In this document: positions 24,431 through 37,037 of the stretch, one piece after another
Layout of the letters: each line of letters opens with the position of its first letter
How positions within the stretch are numbered: position 1 is the stretch's first letter
Origin: Timema cristinae
Lineage: Eukaryota; Arthropoda; Insecta; Phasmatodea; Timematidae
DNA length: 64,000 nucleotides
NCBI GenBank assembly: GCA_039000515.1
Contig: JBCFYV010000001.1
Location: 49,968,184-50,032,183 of the forward strand
Direction: 5' to 3'
The notes under the pieces: generated by a model
What the model saw: only the letters and a program-made list of their open reading frames with translations
What the model was told of the DNA's origin: nothing
Databases searched by the model: none
Program-made: the position numbers and the translations under genes

Positions 24431-24600
24431 AAGTGAGCGGCTGTCGCGCTCCTGGTGGCCATATTAGGAACCACCTGCCTTGGCTGTCCTTCCCGGCTCA
24501 GCCAGTAATTAGCCTGACATGTCCGGTGATTTACAGTGAGCGATCCAAGCGGGAAATACATAACTCTGGGGTATAAAACTAAGCACTGACCTCACTCCCC
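24430..24600 (+). promoter_or_regulatory. Possible TATA-type promoter in a GC-richer block
   Basis: TATAAA at 24572-24577 follows a 140-bp GC-richer block and precedes a CTCACTC initiator-like site about 22 bp downstream. The spacing fits a TATA/Inr core promoter. No coding exon can be tied to it, so this stays tentative. A run of C follows at 24597-24608. Confidence 0.25.
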
Positions 24601-24897
24601 CCCCCCCCTTATTACTTCTTGGTTTTTTTTTATTATTAGCTGCTTCGTTACGCCTGGACAAACTTTTTGAAAAGAACAGCAGTGAAGCACTGCGTGCTCA
24701 AACCGTGGAAAATGAAAAGGAATAACTGGGAAGGGGGGGGGGGGGAATTGAGGGCTAGAAACTGATAAAATGAGTATGTCTGCCATTGACTGAGGACAAA
24801 AGACTTGTATTTTATTAGGTACTATTTTCATAAAAAATAACTCCATTTAGTAGTGTTGAATTTACTGCTTTAAATTTTTATAAATATACGGCCACAT

Positions 24898-25096
24898 TAA
24901 TGGGATAAGGATGAGGAAAGGAGCATTTTAGAATTAGGCTACCTGCATTTGGGTGGAATTAAAAGTGGGAAACTATATAAGTAAAACCACCCTCAGTAGA
25001 CCCAATTTGGAATCTAATCCCGACCTCTATGCCCTCAGCAAACCAATAAAACTTGAGAGTGACACCTTAGACCATTCTGCCATCGAAGTGGGTTAA
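24898..25096 (-). mobile_element. SINE family B, diverged
   Basis: The head (ATGGTCTAAGGTGTCACTCTC on the minus strand) is followed by a body with GTGGGAAACTATATAAG. The tail is lost. Confidence 0.65.
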
Positions 25097-25612
25097 ATAA
25101 ATATTATTCAGTTGATAACAATTTTTTAACTGATTGGCAGGTTACAAAATGTTATCGAGTTTGATTCTATTATTTCGGCCCCCATTTCCAAATACCACTT
25201 AGTCTCTCAGACTAATCTAAAGTAGTTTGAGCTCCAACAATACATGTAAGTGTTAAACAATTACCCACAAGTCGCATGTGAATTACCTGTCTATAAACTA
25301 AATAAAAATTGATAAACCTTAGACTTTTATAGGAGACTAATAATAATAGACAGATATTCAACAAGGCTGTATTCATTTCATTCACTGTAATAAAGATTGT
25401 TTTGAATTATATATTTTCGAAGAATCGATAACCAACTTTCTAGGAACCGAAACCGGTTCGTGTTTTTAAGAGCCCATATCACAACCAATCTGATATATTA
25501 TATATTAAATTACGCTTGAACCTAAAATTACATTGGAGAGCGGTTCTCTGCAATTTTTACTTAATAACAGTGAGATTAGGATAAACAAATAAATGGTTTT
25601 TAAATAAATTAC
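25097..25612. other. AT-rich intergenic DNA, nothing recognisable
   Basis: No feature recognised. Confidence 0.4.
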
Positions 25613-27834
25613 AGTCATGAACCATGATTGTCAGTGGACCAGAAGGTGGAATACTGTCTAGAGTATAGAATGTGGACCATTAACCATGAATGTCAGTGGA
25701 CCAGAAGGTGGAATACTGTCTAGAGTATAGAATGTGGACCATGAACCATGAATGTCAGTGGACCAGGAGGTGGATTACTGTCTAGAGTATAGAATGTGGA
25801 CCATGAACCATGATTGTCAGTGGACCAGGAGGTGGATTACTGTCTAGAATTGAATGTGGACCATGAACCATGATTGTCAGTGGACCGGGAGGTGGATTAT
25901 TGTCTAGAATATTGAATGTGGACCATGAACCATGATTGTCAGTGGACCGGGAGGTGGATTACTGTCTAGAGTATAGAATGTGAACCATGAACCATGATTG
26001 TCAGTGGACCGGGAGGTGGAATACTGTCTAGAATAATGAATATGGACCATGAACCATGATTGTCAGTGGACCGGGAGGTGGATTACTGTCTAGAATATTG
26101 AATGTGGACCATGAACCATGATTGTCAGTGGACCGGGAGGTGGATTACTGTCTAGAGTATAGAATGTGGACCATGAACCATGATTGTCAGTGGACCGGGA
26201 GGTGGATTATTGTCTAGAGTATAGAATGTGGACCATTAACCATGAATGTCAGTGGACCAGGTGGTGTAATACTGTCTAGAGTATAGAATGTGGACCATGA
26301 ACCATGAATGTCAGTGGACCAGGAGGTGGATTACTGTCTAGAATATAGAATGTGGACCATGAACCATGATTGTCAGTGGACCGGGAGGTGGATTACTGTC
26401 TAGAATATTGAATGTGGACCATGAACCATGATTGTCAGTGGACCGGGAGGTGGATTACTGTCTAGAATATTGAATGTGGACCATGAACCATGATTGTCAG
26501 TGGACCGGGAGGTGGATTATTGTCTAGAATATTGAATGTGGACCATGAACCATGATTGTCAGTGGACCGGGAGGTGGATTACTGTCTAGAGTATAGAATG
26601 TGAACCATGAACCATGATTGTCAGTGGACCGGGAGGTGGAATACTGTCTAGAATAATGAATATGGACCATGAACCATGATTGTCAGTGGACCGGGAGGTG
26701 GATTACTGTCTAGAATATTGAATGTGGACCATGAACCATGATTGTCAGTGGACCGGGAGGTGGATTACTGTCTAGAGTATAGAATGTGGACCATGAACCA
26801 TGATTGTCAGTGGACCAGGTGGTGGAATACTGTCTAGAGTATAGAATGTGGACCATGAACCATGATTGTCAGTGGACCGGGAGGTGGATTACTGTCTAGA
26901 GTATAGAATGTGGACCATGAACCATGATTGTCAGTGGACCAGGAGGTGGATTACTGTCTAGAGTATAGAATGTGGACCATGAACCATGATTGTCAGTGGA
27001 CCGGGAGGTGGATTACTGTCTAGAGTATAGAATGTGGACCATGAACCATGATTGTCAGTGGACCGGGAGTGGATTACTGTCTAGAGTATAGAATGTGGAC
27101 CATGAACCATGATTGTCAGTGGACCGGGAGGTGGATTACTGTCTAGAATATTGAATGTGGACCATGAACCATGATTGTCAGTGGACCAGGAGGTGGATTA
27201 CTGTCTAGAGTATAGAATGTGGACCATGAACCATGATTGTCAGTGGACCAGGAGGTGGATTACTGTCTAGAGTATAGAATGTGGACCATGAACCATGATT
27301 GTCAGTGGACCGGGAGATGGATTACTGTCTAGAATATTGAATGTGGACCATGAACCATGATTGTCAGTGGACCAGGAGGTGGATTACTGTCTAGAGTATA
27401 GAATGTGGACCATGAACCATGATTGTCAGTGGACCGGAGGTGGATTACTGTCTAGAATATTGAATGTGGACCATGAACCATGATTGTCAGTGGACCAGGA
27501 GGTGGATTACTGTCTAGAGTATAGAATGTGGACCATGAACCATGATTGTCAGTGGACCGGGAGATGGATTACTGTCTAGAGTATAGAATGTGGACCATGA
27601 ACCATGATTGTCAGTGGACCGGGAGGTGGATTACTGTCTAGAATATTGAATGTGGACCATGAACCATGATTGTCAGTGGACCAGGAGTGGATTACTGTCT
27701 AGATATAGAATGTATGGACCATGAACCATGATTGTCATGTGGACCGGAGGTGGATTACTGTCTAGAGTATAGAATGTGGACCATGAACCATGATTGTCAG
27801 TGGACCAGAATGTGGAATACTGTCCATGGTATGA
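25613..27834. repeat. 62-bp minisatellite, about 36 copies, with higher-order structure
   Basis: The unit contains CATGAACCATGATTGTCAGT, GGACCGGGAGGTGGATTACT and GTCTAGAGTATAGAATGTG. Two main subtypes differ at GAGTATAGA versus GAATATTGA, and others at CCAGG versus CCGGG. A block at 25861-26195 recurs at 26481-26815, exactly 620 bp (ten units) away, sharing rare variants such as AATAATGAATATGG. Units near the right end carry one-base losses. It encodes no long open frame. Confidence 0.97.
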
Positions 27835-28126
27835 GTGATAGTGAGGTTGGGGGTGCTGTAGTGATAAGTTGATGGCGGGAGATTGTTGGCGTCACTACAC
27901 TATTACACCCAGCTGTTCACAAGACGCGCGATTACCACCCCACACGTTCTGAGGGCGACAGCGGCACAACTCCACCACACTGGTTCCATTCCCTGTTTAT
28001 CGGAGATCTGTTTTCAAACGAGGATATAGGAATATGGCACAACATTTGCTGAGTATCTAAACAAATATATGTTAAAATATTGCAATGATGTGACTAGGAT
28101 CCTCTGCGATTGTCCAATGGTTCAAG

Positions 28127-28365
28127 TCAGGGGTCAGTGACCTTATTGTGATCGTGGGCCGTGTGATTTTTAGGATGAAAATTTATCGTCCAACATACAA
28201 AAATTATCGTGAAAAAAAGTTAACTTTATAATTCTCATATAGTAATTAGTTATTGATATATTTTTATGAAAACAATTGTTTGTTTGTTCAATCTTTCACG
28301 GGCTAAATAAAATCAGTCAGCGTGCCGTAGGTTGCCAACCTTGACAGAAGGTTGCTGACCTCCAC
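28127..28365 (+). mobile_element. Possible hAT-type non-autonomous element
   Basis: The left edge CAGGGGTCAGTGACCTT followed by CGTGGGCCG, and the right edge AAGGTTGCTGACCTCCAC, are imperfect inverted repeats of the CAGGGGTC...GACCCCTG type seen in hAT elements. I could not find an 8-bp target duplication. Confidence 0.35.
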
Positions 28366-28379
28366 TCTCCCATTCGTAT

Positions 28380-28585
28380 ATACTAGACTGCTGATGACGA
28401 GGAGGTCAGAGTTTTTTTAATCCTGATTGGATGTTTTTCTATAAAAGCTTCTCCACTATACCTCCACGAAAATACGGGCACACTTCATCTAAAACTAAGC
28501 TTTCCTATCCCGAACACATTGACCTATTTAATAAATATGCGTGTTACCACCCACGACTGGGTAGTGAGACGTGGTACTAATATTT
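28380..28585 (+). mobile_element. SINE family A/B, 5'-truncated
   Basis: It starts inside the head (TAGACTGCTGATGACGAGGAGG), contains the body and ends in a worn shared tail (CTGGGTAGTGAGACGTGGTACT). A TTGATTGATTGATTGA tail follows in place of (TAA)n. Confidence 0.7.
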
Positions 28586-28599
28586 ATTTATTGATTGAT

Positions 28600-29590
28600 T
28601 GATTGATTGATTTGTATCGAATTAGCTATGCTCATGTCTGAGAACACCAAGACGCAATTTTAAAATATAATATCACCAGTTTTTAAATAAATGGTAAGAA
28701 TATTTAGGAATTTTTACCAGAAATGTTTCTCCTCATTTACAAATTTCTGTTAAAATTCCATAATTCTCATGACAGAATATTCCAGAATTGATAATATTAG
28801 TTGTTTGAAATATTAGACTAAACCTGTATAGTGAATCAATATTTTATTAATTTGGCTAAAAAGTACTTCTTTATTAAAAAGCTAAAATACTACTTGAACT
28901 CACATCCCCTTCTACCTTTAACATTAGTAACTTTTTTAACGGTCAAATACCTATTCTTACTACAATCCTATTTTACATAATAACGTGTGTAAGAAGATAA
29001 AACCAAAACTATATATTTTAGATAGGCTTATTATAGGTCCCGGTTTAATCGACATTGTCCCGGTTTAAGGGCACTTCTCAGATTCCCGGCCAGTTTGTCA
29101 TTTTTACCCGGTTTGTAAGTACGCACCTATGATAGTTATTAATTTTATTTGTACTATAAATTTGCCGTCCCCCCAATTTTTCCGCCCTGTGTGTTTGCTA
29201 AGGGTCGCAGCTCCCCTTGTTAGACTTGAGTAAAACCCTTCTTATCTTCAGTGGTGGTGTGGCTTGTAAGGTAGCCCACTGTTGCTCTGAAGGATGGTTA
29301 TCAAGTAGCCCACGCGTGTCGGCCCCTCTTCCCCTCATATCACCAGGGACACTGTGAGGGATGGGGGTATGTGCCCCCCTCGTGCGCACCCTGTAATGGT
29401 GGCACCTGTCTAGAAGAGATGGAAGGGGAGTGACGTCATGGCGTCATCCTGACAGACGCCTCTTTGCTAAGCTGTGCATACGTCACAAGTTGAAAGAGTA
29501 GCAAGACAACTAACCGTACGTACCAATGTACCATTCCATCATGCTTCAACAACCTAATGGTAATGTTCCATATTTTCCCACTAGAGCAGA
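28600..29590. other. Intergenic DNA, nothing firmly recognised
   Basis: A GC-richer stretch at 29160-29480 has short open frames only. A pyrimidine-rich acceptor-like site (TTTTCCCACTAG) ends at 29583, just before the 75-bp array. Confidence 0.35.
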
Positions 29591-29591
29591 G

Positions 29592-30702
29592 TCAAGGATA
29601 TTCCAGGTCCTCAGCATAAGGAAGTCTTGTTGCGTTCCTTGAGCCAGGTTGAATCTATCAACAGAGACAAGGATATTCCAGGTCCTCAGCATAAGGAAGT
29701 CTTGTTGCGTTCCTTGAGCCAGGTTGAATCTATCAACAGAGACAAGGATACATCAGATCCTCAGCATAAGGAAGTCTTGTTGCGTTCCTTGATCCAGGTT
29801 GAATCCATCAACAGAGACAAGGATATTCCAGATCCTCAGCATAAGGAAGTCTTGTTGCGTTCCTTGAGCCAGGTTGAAACTATCAACAGAGACAAGGATA
29901 TTCCAGATCCTCAGCATAAGGAAGTCTTGTTGCGTTCCTTGAGCCAGGTTGAATCTATCAACAGAGACAAGGATATTCCAGATCCTCAGCATAAGGAAGT
30001 CTTGTTGCGTTCCTTGATCCAGGTTGAATCTATCAACAGAGACAAGGATACATCAGATCCTCAGCATAAGGAAGTCTTGTTGCGTTCCTTGATCCAGGTT
30101 GAATCCATCAACAGAGACAAGGATATTCCAGATCCTCAGCATAAGGAAGTCTTGTTGCGTTCCTTGAGCCAGGTTGAATCTATCAACAGAGACAAGGATA
30201 TTCCAGATCCTCAGCATAAGGAAGTCTTGTTGCGTTCCTTGATCCAGTTGAATCCATCAACAGAGACAAGGATTTCCAGATCCTCAGCATAAGGAAGTCT
30301 TGTTGCGTTCTTGAGCCAGGTTGAATCTATCAACAGAGACAAGGATATTCCAGGTCCTCAGCATAAGGAAGTCTTGTTGCGTTCCTTGAGCCAGGTTGAA
30401 TCTATCAACAGAGACAAGGATACATCAGATCCTCAGCATAAGGAAGTCTTGTTGCGTTCCTTGAGCCAGGTTGAATCTATCAACAGAGACAAGGATACAT
30501 CAGATCCTCAGCATAAGGAAGTCTTGTTGCGTTCCTTGAGCCAGGTTGAATCTATCAACAGAGACAAGGATATTCCAGGTCCTCAGCATAAGGAAGTCTT
30601 GTTGCGTTCCTTGAGCCAGGTTGAATCTATCAACAGAGACAAGGATACATCAGATCCTCAACATAAGGAAGTCTTGTTGCGTTCCTTGAGCCAGGTTGAA
30701 TC
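29592..30702 (+). repeat. 75-bp in-frame minisatellite, about 15 copies (25-residue repeat if translated)
   Basis: The unit is a multiple of three and stays open on the plus strand, giving a charged repeat that reads DKDIPDPQHKEVLLRSLSQ plus VESINR. Variants keep the frame, for example GGTCCT/GATCCT (Gly/Asp), ATTCCA/ACATCA (Ile-Pro/Thr-Ser) and AGC/ATC (Ser/Ile). One unit has three separate one-base losses, at about 30246, 30273 and 30310, which together restore the frame. After the last unit the frame ends with about a dozen residues and TAA at 30737-30739. An acceptor-like site ends at 29583. It could be a repeat exon of a real protein, or a non-coding satellite whose period happens to be divisible by three. 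The minus strand is also partly open, which weakens the coding case. Confidence 0.9.
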
Positions 30703-30739
30703 CTTCATTCTGTCAATATGCATTAAATTACAAAATTAA

Positions 30740-31585
30740 TAATTAAATCAATAATAAATATTAATTAATAAGATTTTATTTACTACAATTTTATTAGTAT
30801 GCATGCATTTTGACGTAAAACCATGATATAAGAGGCTAATGTTAATTCATTCTAAAACAACATTATATTGAATCAATAATTATACAAATATTTTAGTTTT
30901 TTAATAACTAAAATATTACTTACGATACATAATAAAATTAATGGTACGGAACTCCGCACGGACTTTCTCGCTCCATTGTTTAAAAATGGAGATATTTACT
31001 CAAAACTGGTAATATATCTGAAACGAAATAATATACACCAGCAAACCCAATCATAAATTGCACTATACTTATGTAAAACTTTTTTTTAATCCTGGTTTTA
31101 AATTTTATAATTTTGTTTTTAAATAATTATTGTCCTCATTTGTATGTTTGGAACGAAAAAAAAGATCAATGTTGGCTCCACAAGGGTCAACACTTCGTAT
31201 TAAAATTTCAAATTCTGTTTAAAATTTTCGACATTTGATTAGATGTTGCAAATCTTCTGGCCATTGCATTGCTATTAAATTCCTCATTTATAAATTTTGG
31301 CCAATAAAACGTGTAAATATTGACTAAGTCTAAAATGGATATAGATCATTGTTGTACAAACATTTCTCCTAAGAGGTTTAAGGAAAAACAACATAAACTT
31401 TTAGAGACTTACTTATATTTAATTACTCTATGGCATTGGAGAATTATTGCGTTAAAACTTTAGTAGTATCTCTTTACAAATAAAGCTCACAAAATTGTAT
31501 TAATATATTTGCCAATACCTCAGAAATTGTTGGATTTAAAAAATATATTTTGAATAAAAGTATTTTTAATAGTACTACAATTTCG
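30740..31585. other. AT-rich intergenic DNA, nothing recognisable
   Basis: No feature recognised. Confidence 0.4.
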
Positions 31586-31589
31586 CAAT

Positions 31590-31955
31590 GATAAATTATT
31601 TAGTATCTCAAATAGTTTCGGAGATACGGAAGATTCGCTTATGTAAAATACCCTAAAATTCATTTTCATGGTAAAATGAAAATATCCAGTTTTATAATCT
31701 TAATCAAAACCTAAATACGAATTTTAATCAAAATCGTTAAAGTCGATTTTGAGAAAATCAATTCTTTTCTCTTTTCATCTTTCCTTAAAATACTCTTAAT
31801 TTTAAGTTTAAACAGACACACAGACAGACGTCATTGCAAAGACCACTTTTTAGTGTTTGGGAGTGTCTTGAAACGTCGACATCCATCAACATTTCAGGTT
31901 AGATTTCCTTTTGCGGTTGCAATTCTTTTACCTTTTGTGTTCGGAAAGTTAAAAA
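31590..31955. repeat. Dispersed repeat, copy 1
   Basis: It shares in order GATTTTGAGAAAATC, TACTCTTAATTTTA, an ACAGACAGACG run, GTCTTGAAACGTCGACATCC and a GCAATTCTTTTACC-type end with the next copy. Identity is moderate, so it is an old interspersed element of unknown class. Confidence 0.55.
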
Positions 31956-32049
31956 ATATATATATTTACGTATTGCTTGAAAGTTAATGGTTTATAAAAA
32001 TATGCTTATGTAAAATATTTGTATTATAAAGAGACCTACATATTTGTAA

Positions 32050-32450
32050 CGATAAGTAATTTCATATCTCTAATAATTTAGGAGATATTATAAAAAAAAA
32101 GATAATTTACGCATCAGACCGGAGTCCTTTTAGTCAGTTTGCCAAAATATTTAGAGTAGCCATTTTGTTTGAAATATTTATAAATGTTTATAAATGAAAT
32201 TGAATAAAAATCATTAGAGCCGATTTTGAGAAAATCTACTTTTTCTCTTTTTTCACTTTAGTAAACTACTCTTAATTTTAGGGTAAGATATTCAATTTCA
32301 AAAACCCCTTAGGTACAGACAGACAGACGGAAAGTCAAAAATAACTTTTTTGTATTCGGGGGATCATCAAACGTCAAATTCATCAAAATCTTGATTTCAA
32401 TTTTTTTTTACGATCACAATACTTTACCTAAGGCTAGATAGTTTACTCAA
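32050..32450. repeat. Dispersed repeat, copy 2
   Basis: Same order of blocks as copy 1 (CGATTTTGAGAAAATC, CTACTCTTAATTTTA, ACAGACAGACAGACGG, GATCATCAAACGTCAAA, CACAATACTTTACC). No long open frame. Confidence 0.55.
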
Positions 32451-32670
32451 AACCTATTTTTGAACATTTTGAAAATTATCTTTGATGCTATGATACACAT
32501 TATGAGAAAGTTTGTGCGATTGTCTCGTACCTTTATTTACTTAATACTATATCATGTATTATTTAAATTTCATAGTTATGATTATTTTATTTTAATTGCT
32601 TACCTATAGCTAAAAAGCTAATGGAAGTTACTATTGGTGAAAAGTTCGAGTGACACATTTAATTTCATGT

Positions 32671-32920
32671 CACCCACCTTGGTGGCCACATGGTCTAAGA
32701 CGCTACTCTCGCAGTAGACCAGACTGACGATGACAGAGAGATAGAGGTTAGTATCTCGGTCGAGTGTACTGAAGGGTTTTTCCGAAATAGTTTCCAACTC
32801 TCCTGCTCGCAAATGAAGGTAAACTTCCTATAAATCTAACTTTCCTAAAATCTAAAATCATGAGCGTAATTAGTACATAAGCGTAAAGCCCGAATGTGTA
32901 GTAAGACAAAGTGCAAAAAG
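32671..32920 (+). mobile_element. SINE family B, full length but diverged
   Basis: The head (CACATGGTCTAAGACGCTAC), box B relic, body, the TAATTAGTACATAAGCGTA segment and a worn tail (CCGAATGTGTAGTAAGAC) are all present. Confidence 0.8.
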
Positions 32921-33339
32921 ACATAATTTCATATAGAATTATTTATTTTGGCCATTCATATTTTTTTACAGAATCTATAGTGTATGTGTTGTATGTGTGT
33001 ATGTGGAACACTATTTCACAAACATATTTTTTTGTTTCTTTAAAAATATATTTCTGGCCATTTAATGTGTATTTCTAATAGCTTTTCATATTGGTAGTAA
33101 ATTTCTTAGGGCTAACTGTATAATGCATTCTTTTTTTTTTCTGAGTGCTGCCTATAACATTTAATAATGTAAAATATTTTTATTATTTTTATCTACTTAT
33201 ACTTTATGATCATCCCTAAAACCGTCTTCACAACTCAAACTTGTATTTGTTTAACTAATATAAAATACGCATATGTAAATTTATTAAGTTTCATTAGTTT
33301 AATTTGTAAAACCGTCTGTATATTTTCCTATTATTGTCC

Positions 33340-33495
33340 CTCAAAAGTCTTACAAGTCAAATGGAAAAAGATATATGTAAGATCCACTTTTTTTAAAAGT
33401 TTGGGACCACCTTGAACGTTAGAGCCGTCATAATCTTGAGGCCGAAAATGTACATGATTACTATAATTTTTTAGCCTATGAGAAAGTAAAAGGCT
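33340..33495. repeat. Dispersed repeat, partial copy 3
   Basis: The terminal blocks of the 31.6 kb and 32.0 kb repeats recur here: GATCCACTTTTTTTAAAAG, GGGACCACCTTGAACGTTAG and a GATTACTATAATTTT-like end. Confidence 0.4.
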
Positions 33496-33499
33496 AATA

Positions 33500-36245
33500 T
33501 TTTCAATCAATATTATCCTAAATAATGTTAAGTACAGTAAAAATAAATAGTTTAAAAAAATATGTCTGTATTCAATTATATAGATTTACCATTACTTGCT
33601 AATTTTCATCCATATTTCTAGGTTCGGATTATACGCTAATTTGTTATTGAATACAATAATATGAACTATTTATTCATTGTGAACAGTTAGTAAGACGAGG
33701 TGCTTAGAAAATATAAAAATCTTTTCAATGAATGAGTTAAAAAATTAATTTGTGTGTCCACCACGCGCAATGAATCATTTTAAAAAGGGTTTGAATCAAT
33801 ACATATTTTCCTGTTCCTAATGTCAACTTTAGGCCTCATCTTAAACTACAATAGCTACTACCTTTCAAAAGGGGTGGGGGTTGAACTAATCAAAGAGAGA
33901 GGAAAGGAACAACAAGTACACTGGTCTCACAGCCCAGCTCTCTCTTGCACGCACGCGCGTACATACACGCATCTCAGCCCATGAACGTTTAAAAATTACA
34001 AGATTCTTGTCAATTTCAGTTTGAATATTCTAGCGCCTTAAATATTGATGCTTAAATTGTACGCTTACAACTCTCAAGCGAATACATTGATTCCTATTTA
34101 TGATTTGAAATAGTGGGAACATAATTTTAAAGCTTCAAATATTGGAATAAATTGTTTGTCTCATCCCCCCTAAAACAATCGTGGCATTGCTGTAAATGGA
34201 AGACCATTGTAAATTGCTAAACGGTACAAGTAGTTCCCGGTATTCCTACAAGTAGCGTTACACTACGGTTACCAAACTATTTCAAATTTTAATTTTATAA
34301 ATAAGCCTTTAAAGCTTAGTATTAAACTAATAAATTATAAATAAATAGTTAAAATAAGGAGAACAATATTATCAAGCCTTGTGATTTCTTATTTTTCCAA
34401 TTAATCTTGTTAACGAAGTTATTCATTTTAAAAAATAATAGAAAAATAATAGAACAATAAATAAGAATTCTAATCTAAGTTAATGGAAATAAAAATAGTT
34501 TTGCTTTATATTGTAAAATTCAATTATGAGTATTTAACTTAAAGAAGCTATTATAAGCAAAATAGTGCGAGGCTGAAAATGTGATAGTTTTCATTGTGTA
34601 ATTTAATTAGTGTGATTATTAAAAGTTATATAGAGTCCTTATTCTAGATAATATAAATCCCTTTTCATTGGTGAAAACCGATTTCAAATCCATAGAACGG
34701 TTTTGTCACAATCTTTTATTTTGTAATACCATGTTTTTATGGTTGAACGATTGTTGACCGGCCCCTTAACCTGGAGACTGTGGGCCTGGTGTATAACTTG
34801 TCTGTGGCCTAAAGGGAGGAATTTGATACCCAGTGAAAGCACTGCTATTGGTTTTCATTGAAAGTGGTTTCTTCTCTTACCTCCAGAAAAAAGCTGTTGT
34901 GGGTGTGGGGGGCGCAGGGGGTTCTTGTCCTTTATTTTATTTACAAGGATTGTTTGTCTCTCTATCTCAGAGTTATATTTGTACAGTTTTTATAAAATAC
35001 AAAATTGGGAATACAAGTGGATAGACTCTTAAGGTGATGAGCGTATTGAAATGTATCTACTGAAAAAATATATTATTTTTAAATGTGCAATTTTTTTTAA
35101 AGAAATACCAGAAAATATATTTTATTAGCTTTAAAAATTCTATTTGTATGCAATAAAATCATTCAAAGAGACAAAGGATATAAAAATTAGTTCACTAGCA
35201 CCCTGTCCAAGAACAACCGCATGTTGTAAGAACCAGCGAGTAGTATTTTGGGGAGATACTCAAAATCATTAGTCGAACTTCTCCCTCCCATTTTTTATTT
35301 CCCATCTTTAGTTCTCAAAAAAAATCCCCGGTATCTTAACTAAAAATAGTTCCTAAGACATCCCTCACTTCCACCATTGAGCTATAAAAAAACCGCCACC
35401 CGGCCAAAAAATGCACACATTTTGTTAAGGAAAGCGGCTGTTTGTCAGCACATATCATTCCCAGACACCTCCTCGTGGGTCTGGGTGAATGGTTTGAGGG
35501 GTGCGGTGGAGGGATCCGGCCCCGACAGGAAATGAGGGCAGAAAATCTCTCTGAATCACTAAAACAAAACACATCAATTCCACTGGCAGCTTGCCCGAAA
35601 TATTCAAGATTTTCCCCTTCAGACTTGATACAGCACGATAACGTTATTAGACAATAAGCTAGGGGTTATTTATCTCAACCACTTAGCTCAATCAGTAGTG
35701 TGTCGTTAGATTCCCAGCATGGCTGACATCTTTAATTGGTAAAGTTGTGATTTTCAATTTCATAACTTCAATAATTAACATATTGTACATGAAGCTGTGG
35801 CTGGTTGAGACAAATGAATTGTATCCAATCAAAATGGTCTCCATTCTGACATTCCTCAAAAGAACAACATTAATTTTTTTAAATCTGGAATTTTATCCAC
35901 TCGGAATAGTCTCCATTCCATCTAGAGTCAATTTAATTTGAAAGTTCTGTCTCGATATAATAAATTGATCCAGAAAGTGTAATAGTAATAAATACTAGGC
36001 TCGTCTTTGCTTTTAATTACCATGCACTCGTGGTCAGCTCCGACTTAAACTATTTGACCTATGAGACCTGGACAAGTGCCTGGTTCCCATTCACGTTCAG
36101 TAGTCCTGACTACTAGTCCGGGACTAAAGATGCGGACTGCTGGCCACACATTCAGTTCGAGTTCTTGGCCTTTCAACGTGATGGGACAGGCTCAAGACTG
36201 CAGTATGCAGGAATATTCATCTTATAGACACAACCATTACCAACA
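33500..36245. other. Intergenic DNA with only traces of repeats
   Basis: A tail-like scrap (AACAGTTAGTAAGACGAGGTGC) lies at about 33684-33705 and a tRNA-like scrap at 35690-35735. No exon can be supported. Open frames at 34833 and 35336-35657 have no domain signal. Confidence 0.35.
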
Positions 36246-36251
36246 GTCGCG

Positions 36252-36555
36252 TTAGTAGACCTCAGAGGTCTTGGGGTAATGTGCTCACCTCAGGACCAGA
36301 TGTTCGTGGGTTCAAACCCAGCCGGTGTTGACGGATCTTTCTTGAACGGTAAAAATACGTAGCAAAACTTCCTTCGGAGGGGAGATAAATCTGTGTTGTT
36401 TTGTTGATTGTGGCATTGAAAATAACCTCGGAAGGTATAGGAGAATACCTTCATCGGCAAAATTGGTAGGCCCTTTCTCTCTCGCTAATATAAATTCTTG
36501 TGTGCTGATATAATCAGTAGGTTCAGAAAGTGCACGTTAAATACTTCAAATAAAA
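36252..36555 (+). mobile_element. SINE family E relative, full length
   Basis: A tRNA-like head (GGTCTTGGGGTAATGTGCTC, then GTGGGTTCAAACCCAGCC as a good box B) leads into a 200-bp body. It ends with GATATAATCAGT, AGAAAGTGCACGTTAAATACTT and an A-rich tail. The end matches 3526-3715, and TATAATCAGT with AGAAAG is shared with the nested element at 39120. Confidence 0.65.
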
Positions 36556-36559
36556 AATA

Positions 36560-36715
36560 AATTTTCTAAATGATTTTTCATTCTCTCCCCACTCAAATGC
36601 GGGTACGATTACTATACATTCAAGCTTCCTCATAACAAATGCCTTAGTCTAGTTAGTACACATACATAAAGCCCCAATGGCGTATAACCCGAACGGGTAA
36701 TAAGACGGAGTTCTT
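36560..36715 (+). mobile_element. SINE family A/B, 5'-truncated
   Basis: It begins in the body (TTTTCATTCTCTCCCCACTC) and ends in the hairpin tail (ACCCGAACGGGTAATAAGAC) and a TATA-rich run. It sits directly behind the family E element. Confidence 0.75.
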
Positions 36716-36739
36716 ATATATATATAACCCTAAATGTAT

Positions 36740-36975
36740 CTCAAGGTAGATATGCGGTATTTTTCCCGCGCGAACAATAATCTCGTCGCTAGATACAAGC
36801 GACTGTTCTAAACCGGCGGCGCGGAAATTTTACCGCGTGAGATTTTTTTTCCCCTGTGTGAACGCTAACATTTGAATCAATGTATTTCAGCTGATAAAAT
36901 TCGCGTGACAAAAACTTCGCGCGATATAATACCCCTCGTGTGAAAGGGCACTAATGGGTAGTCTGATGCGGTGAT
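36740..36975 (+). mobile_element. Possible DNA-transposon terminal or subterminal region
   Basis: An unusual CpG-rich block in AT-rich DNA. It includes CCGCGCGAAC, GTCGCTAGATACAAGCGAC (6-bp arms, 7-base loop), CCGCGTGAGA, CTGTGTGAACG and CTCGTGTGAAAGGGCACTA. Clusters of CGCG and TTTCACAC-type words are common in the ends of cut-and-paste elements. No mate end was found. Confidence 0.35.
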
Positions 36976-37037
36976 AAAAAAAAACTTAAAATATATTGTG
37001 GTTGTGTCCTGTTCCTAGTTGTGTGTGGAATAAAACT

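Noticed and set aside
25613..27834. CRISPR-like array of regular repeats
   Set aside because: Units are contiguous without unique spacers and the genome is eukaryotic; it is a minisatellite. The same applies to the 40, 47, 75, 77 and 80-bp arrays.
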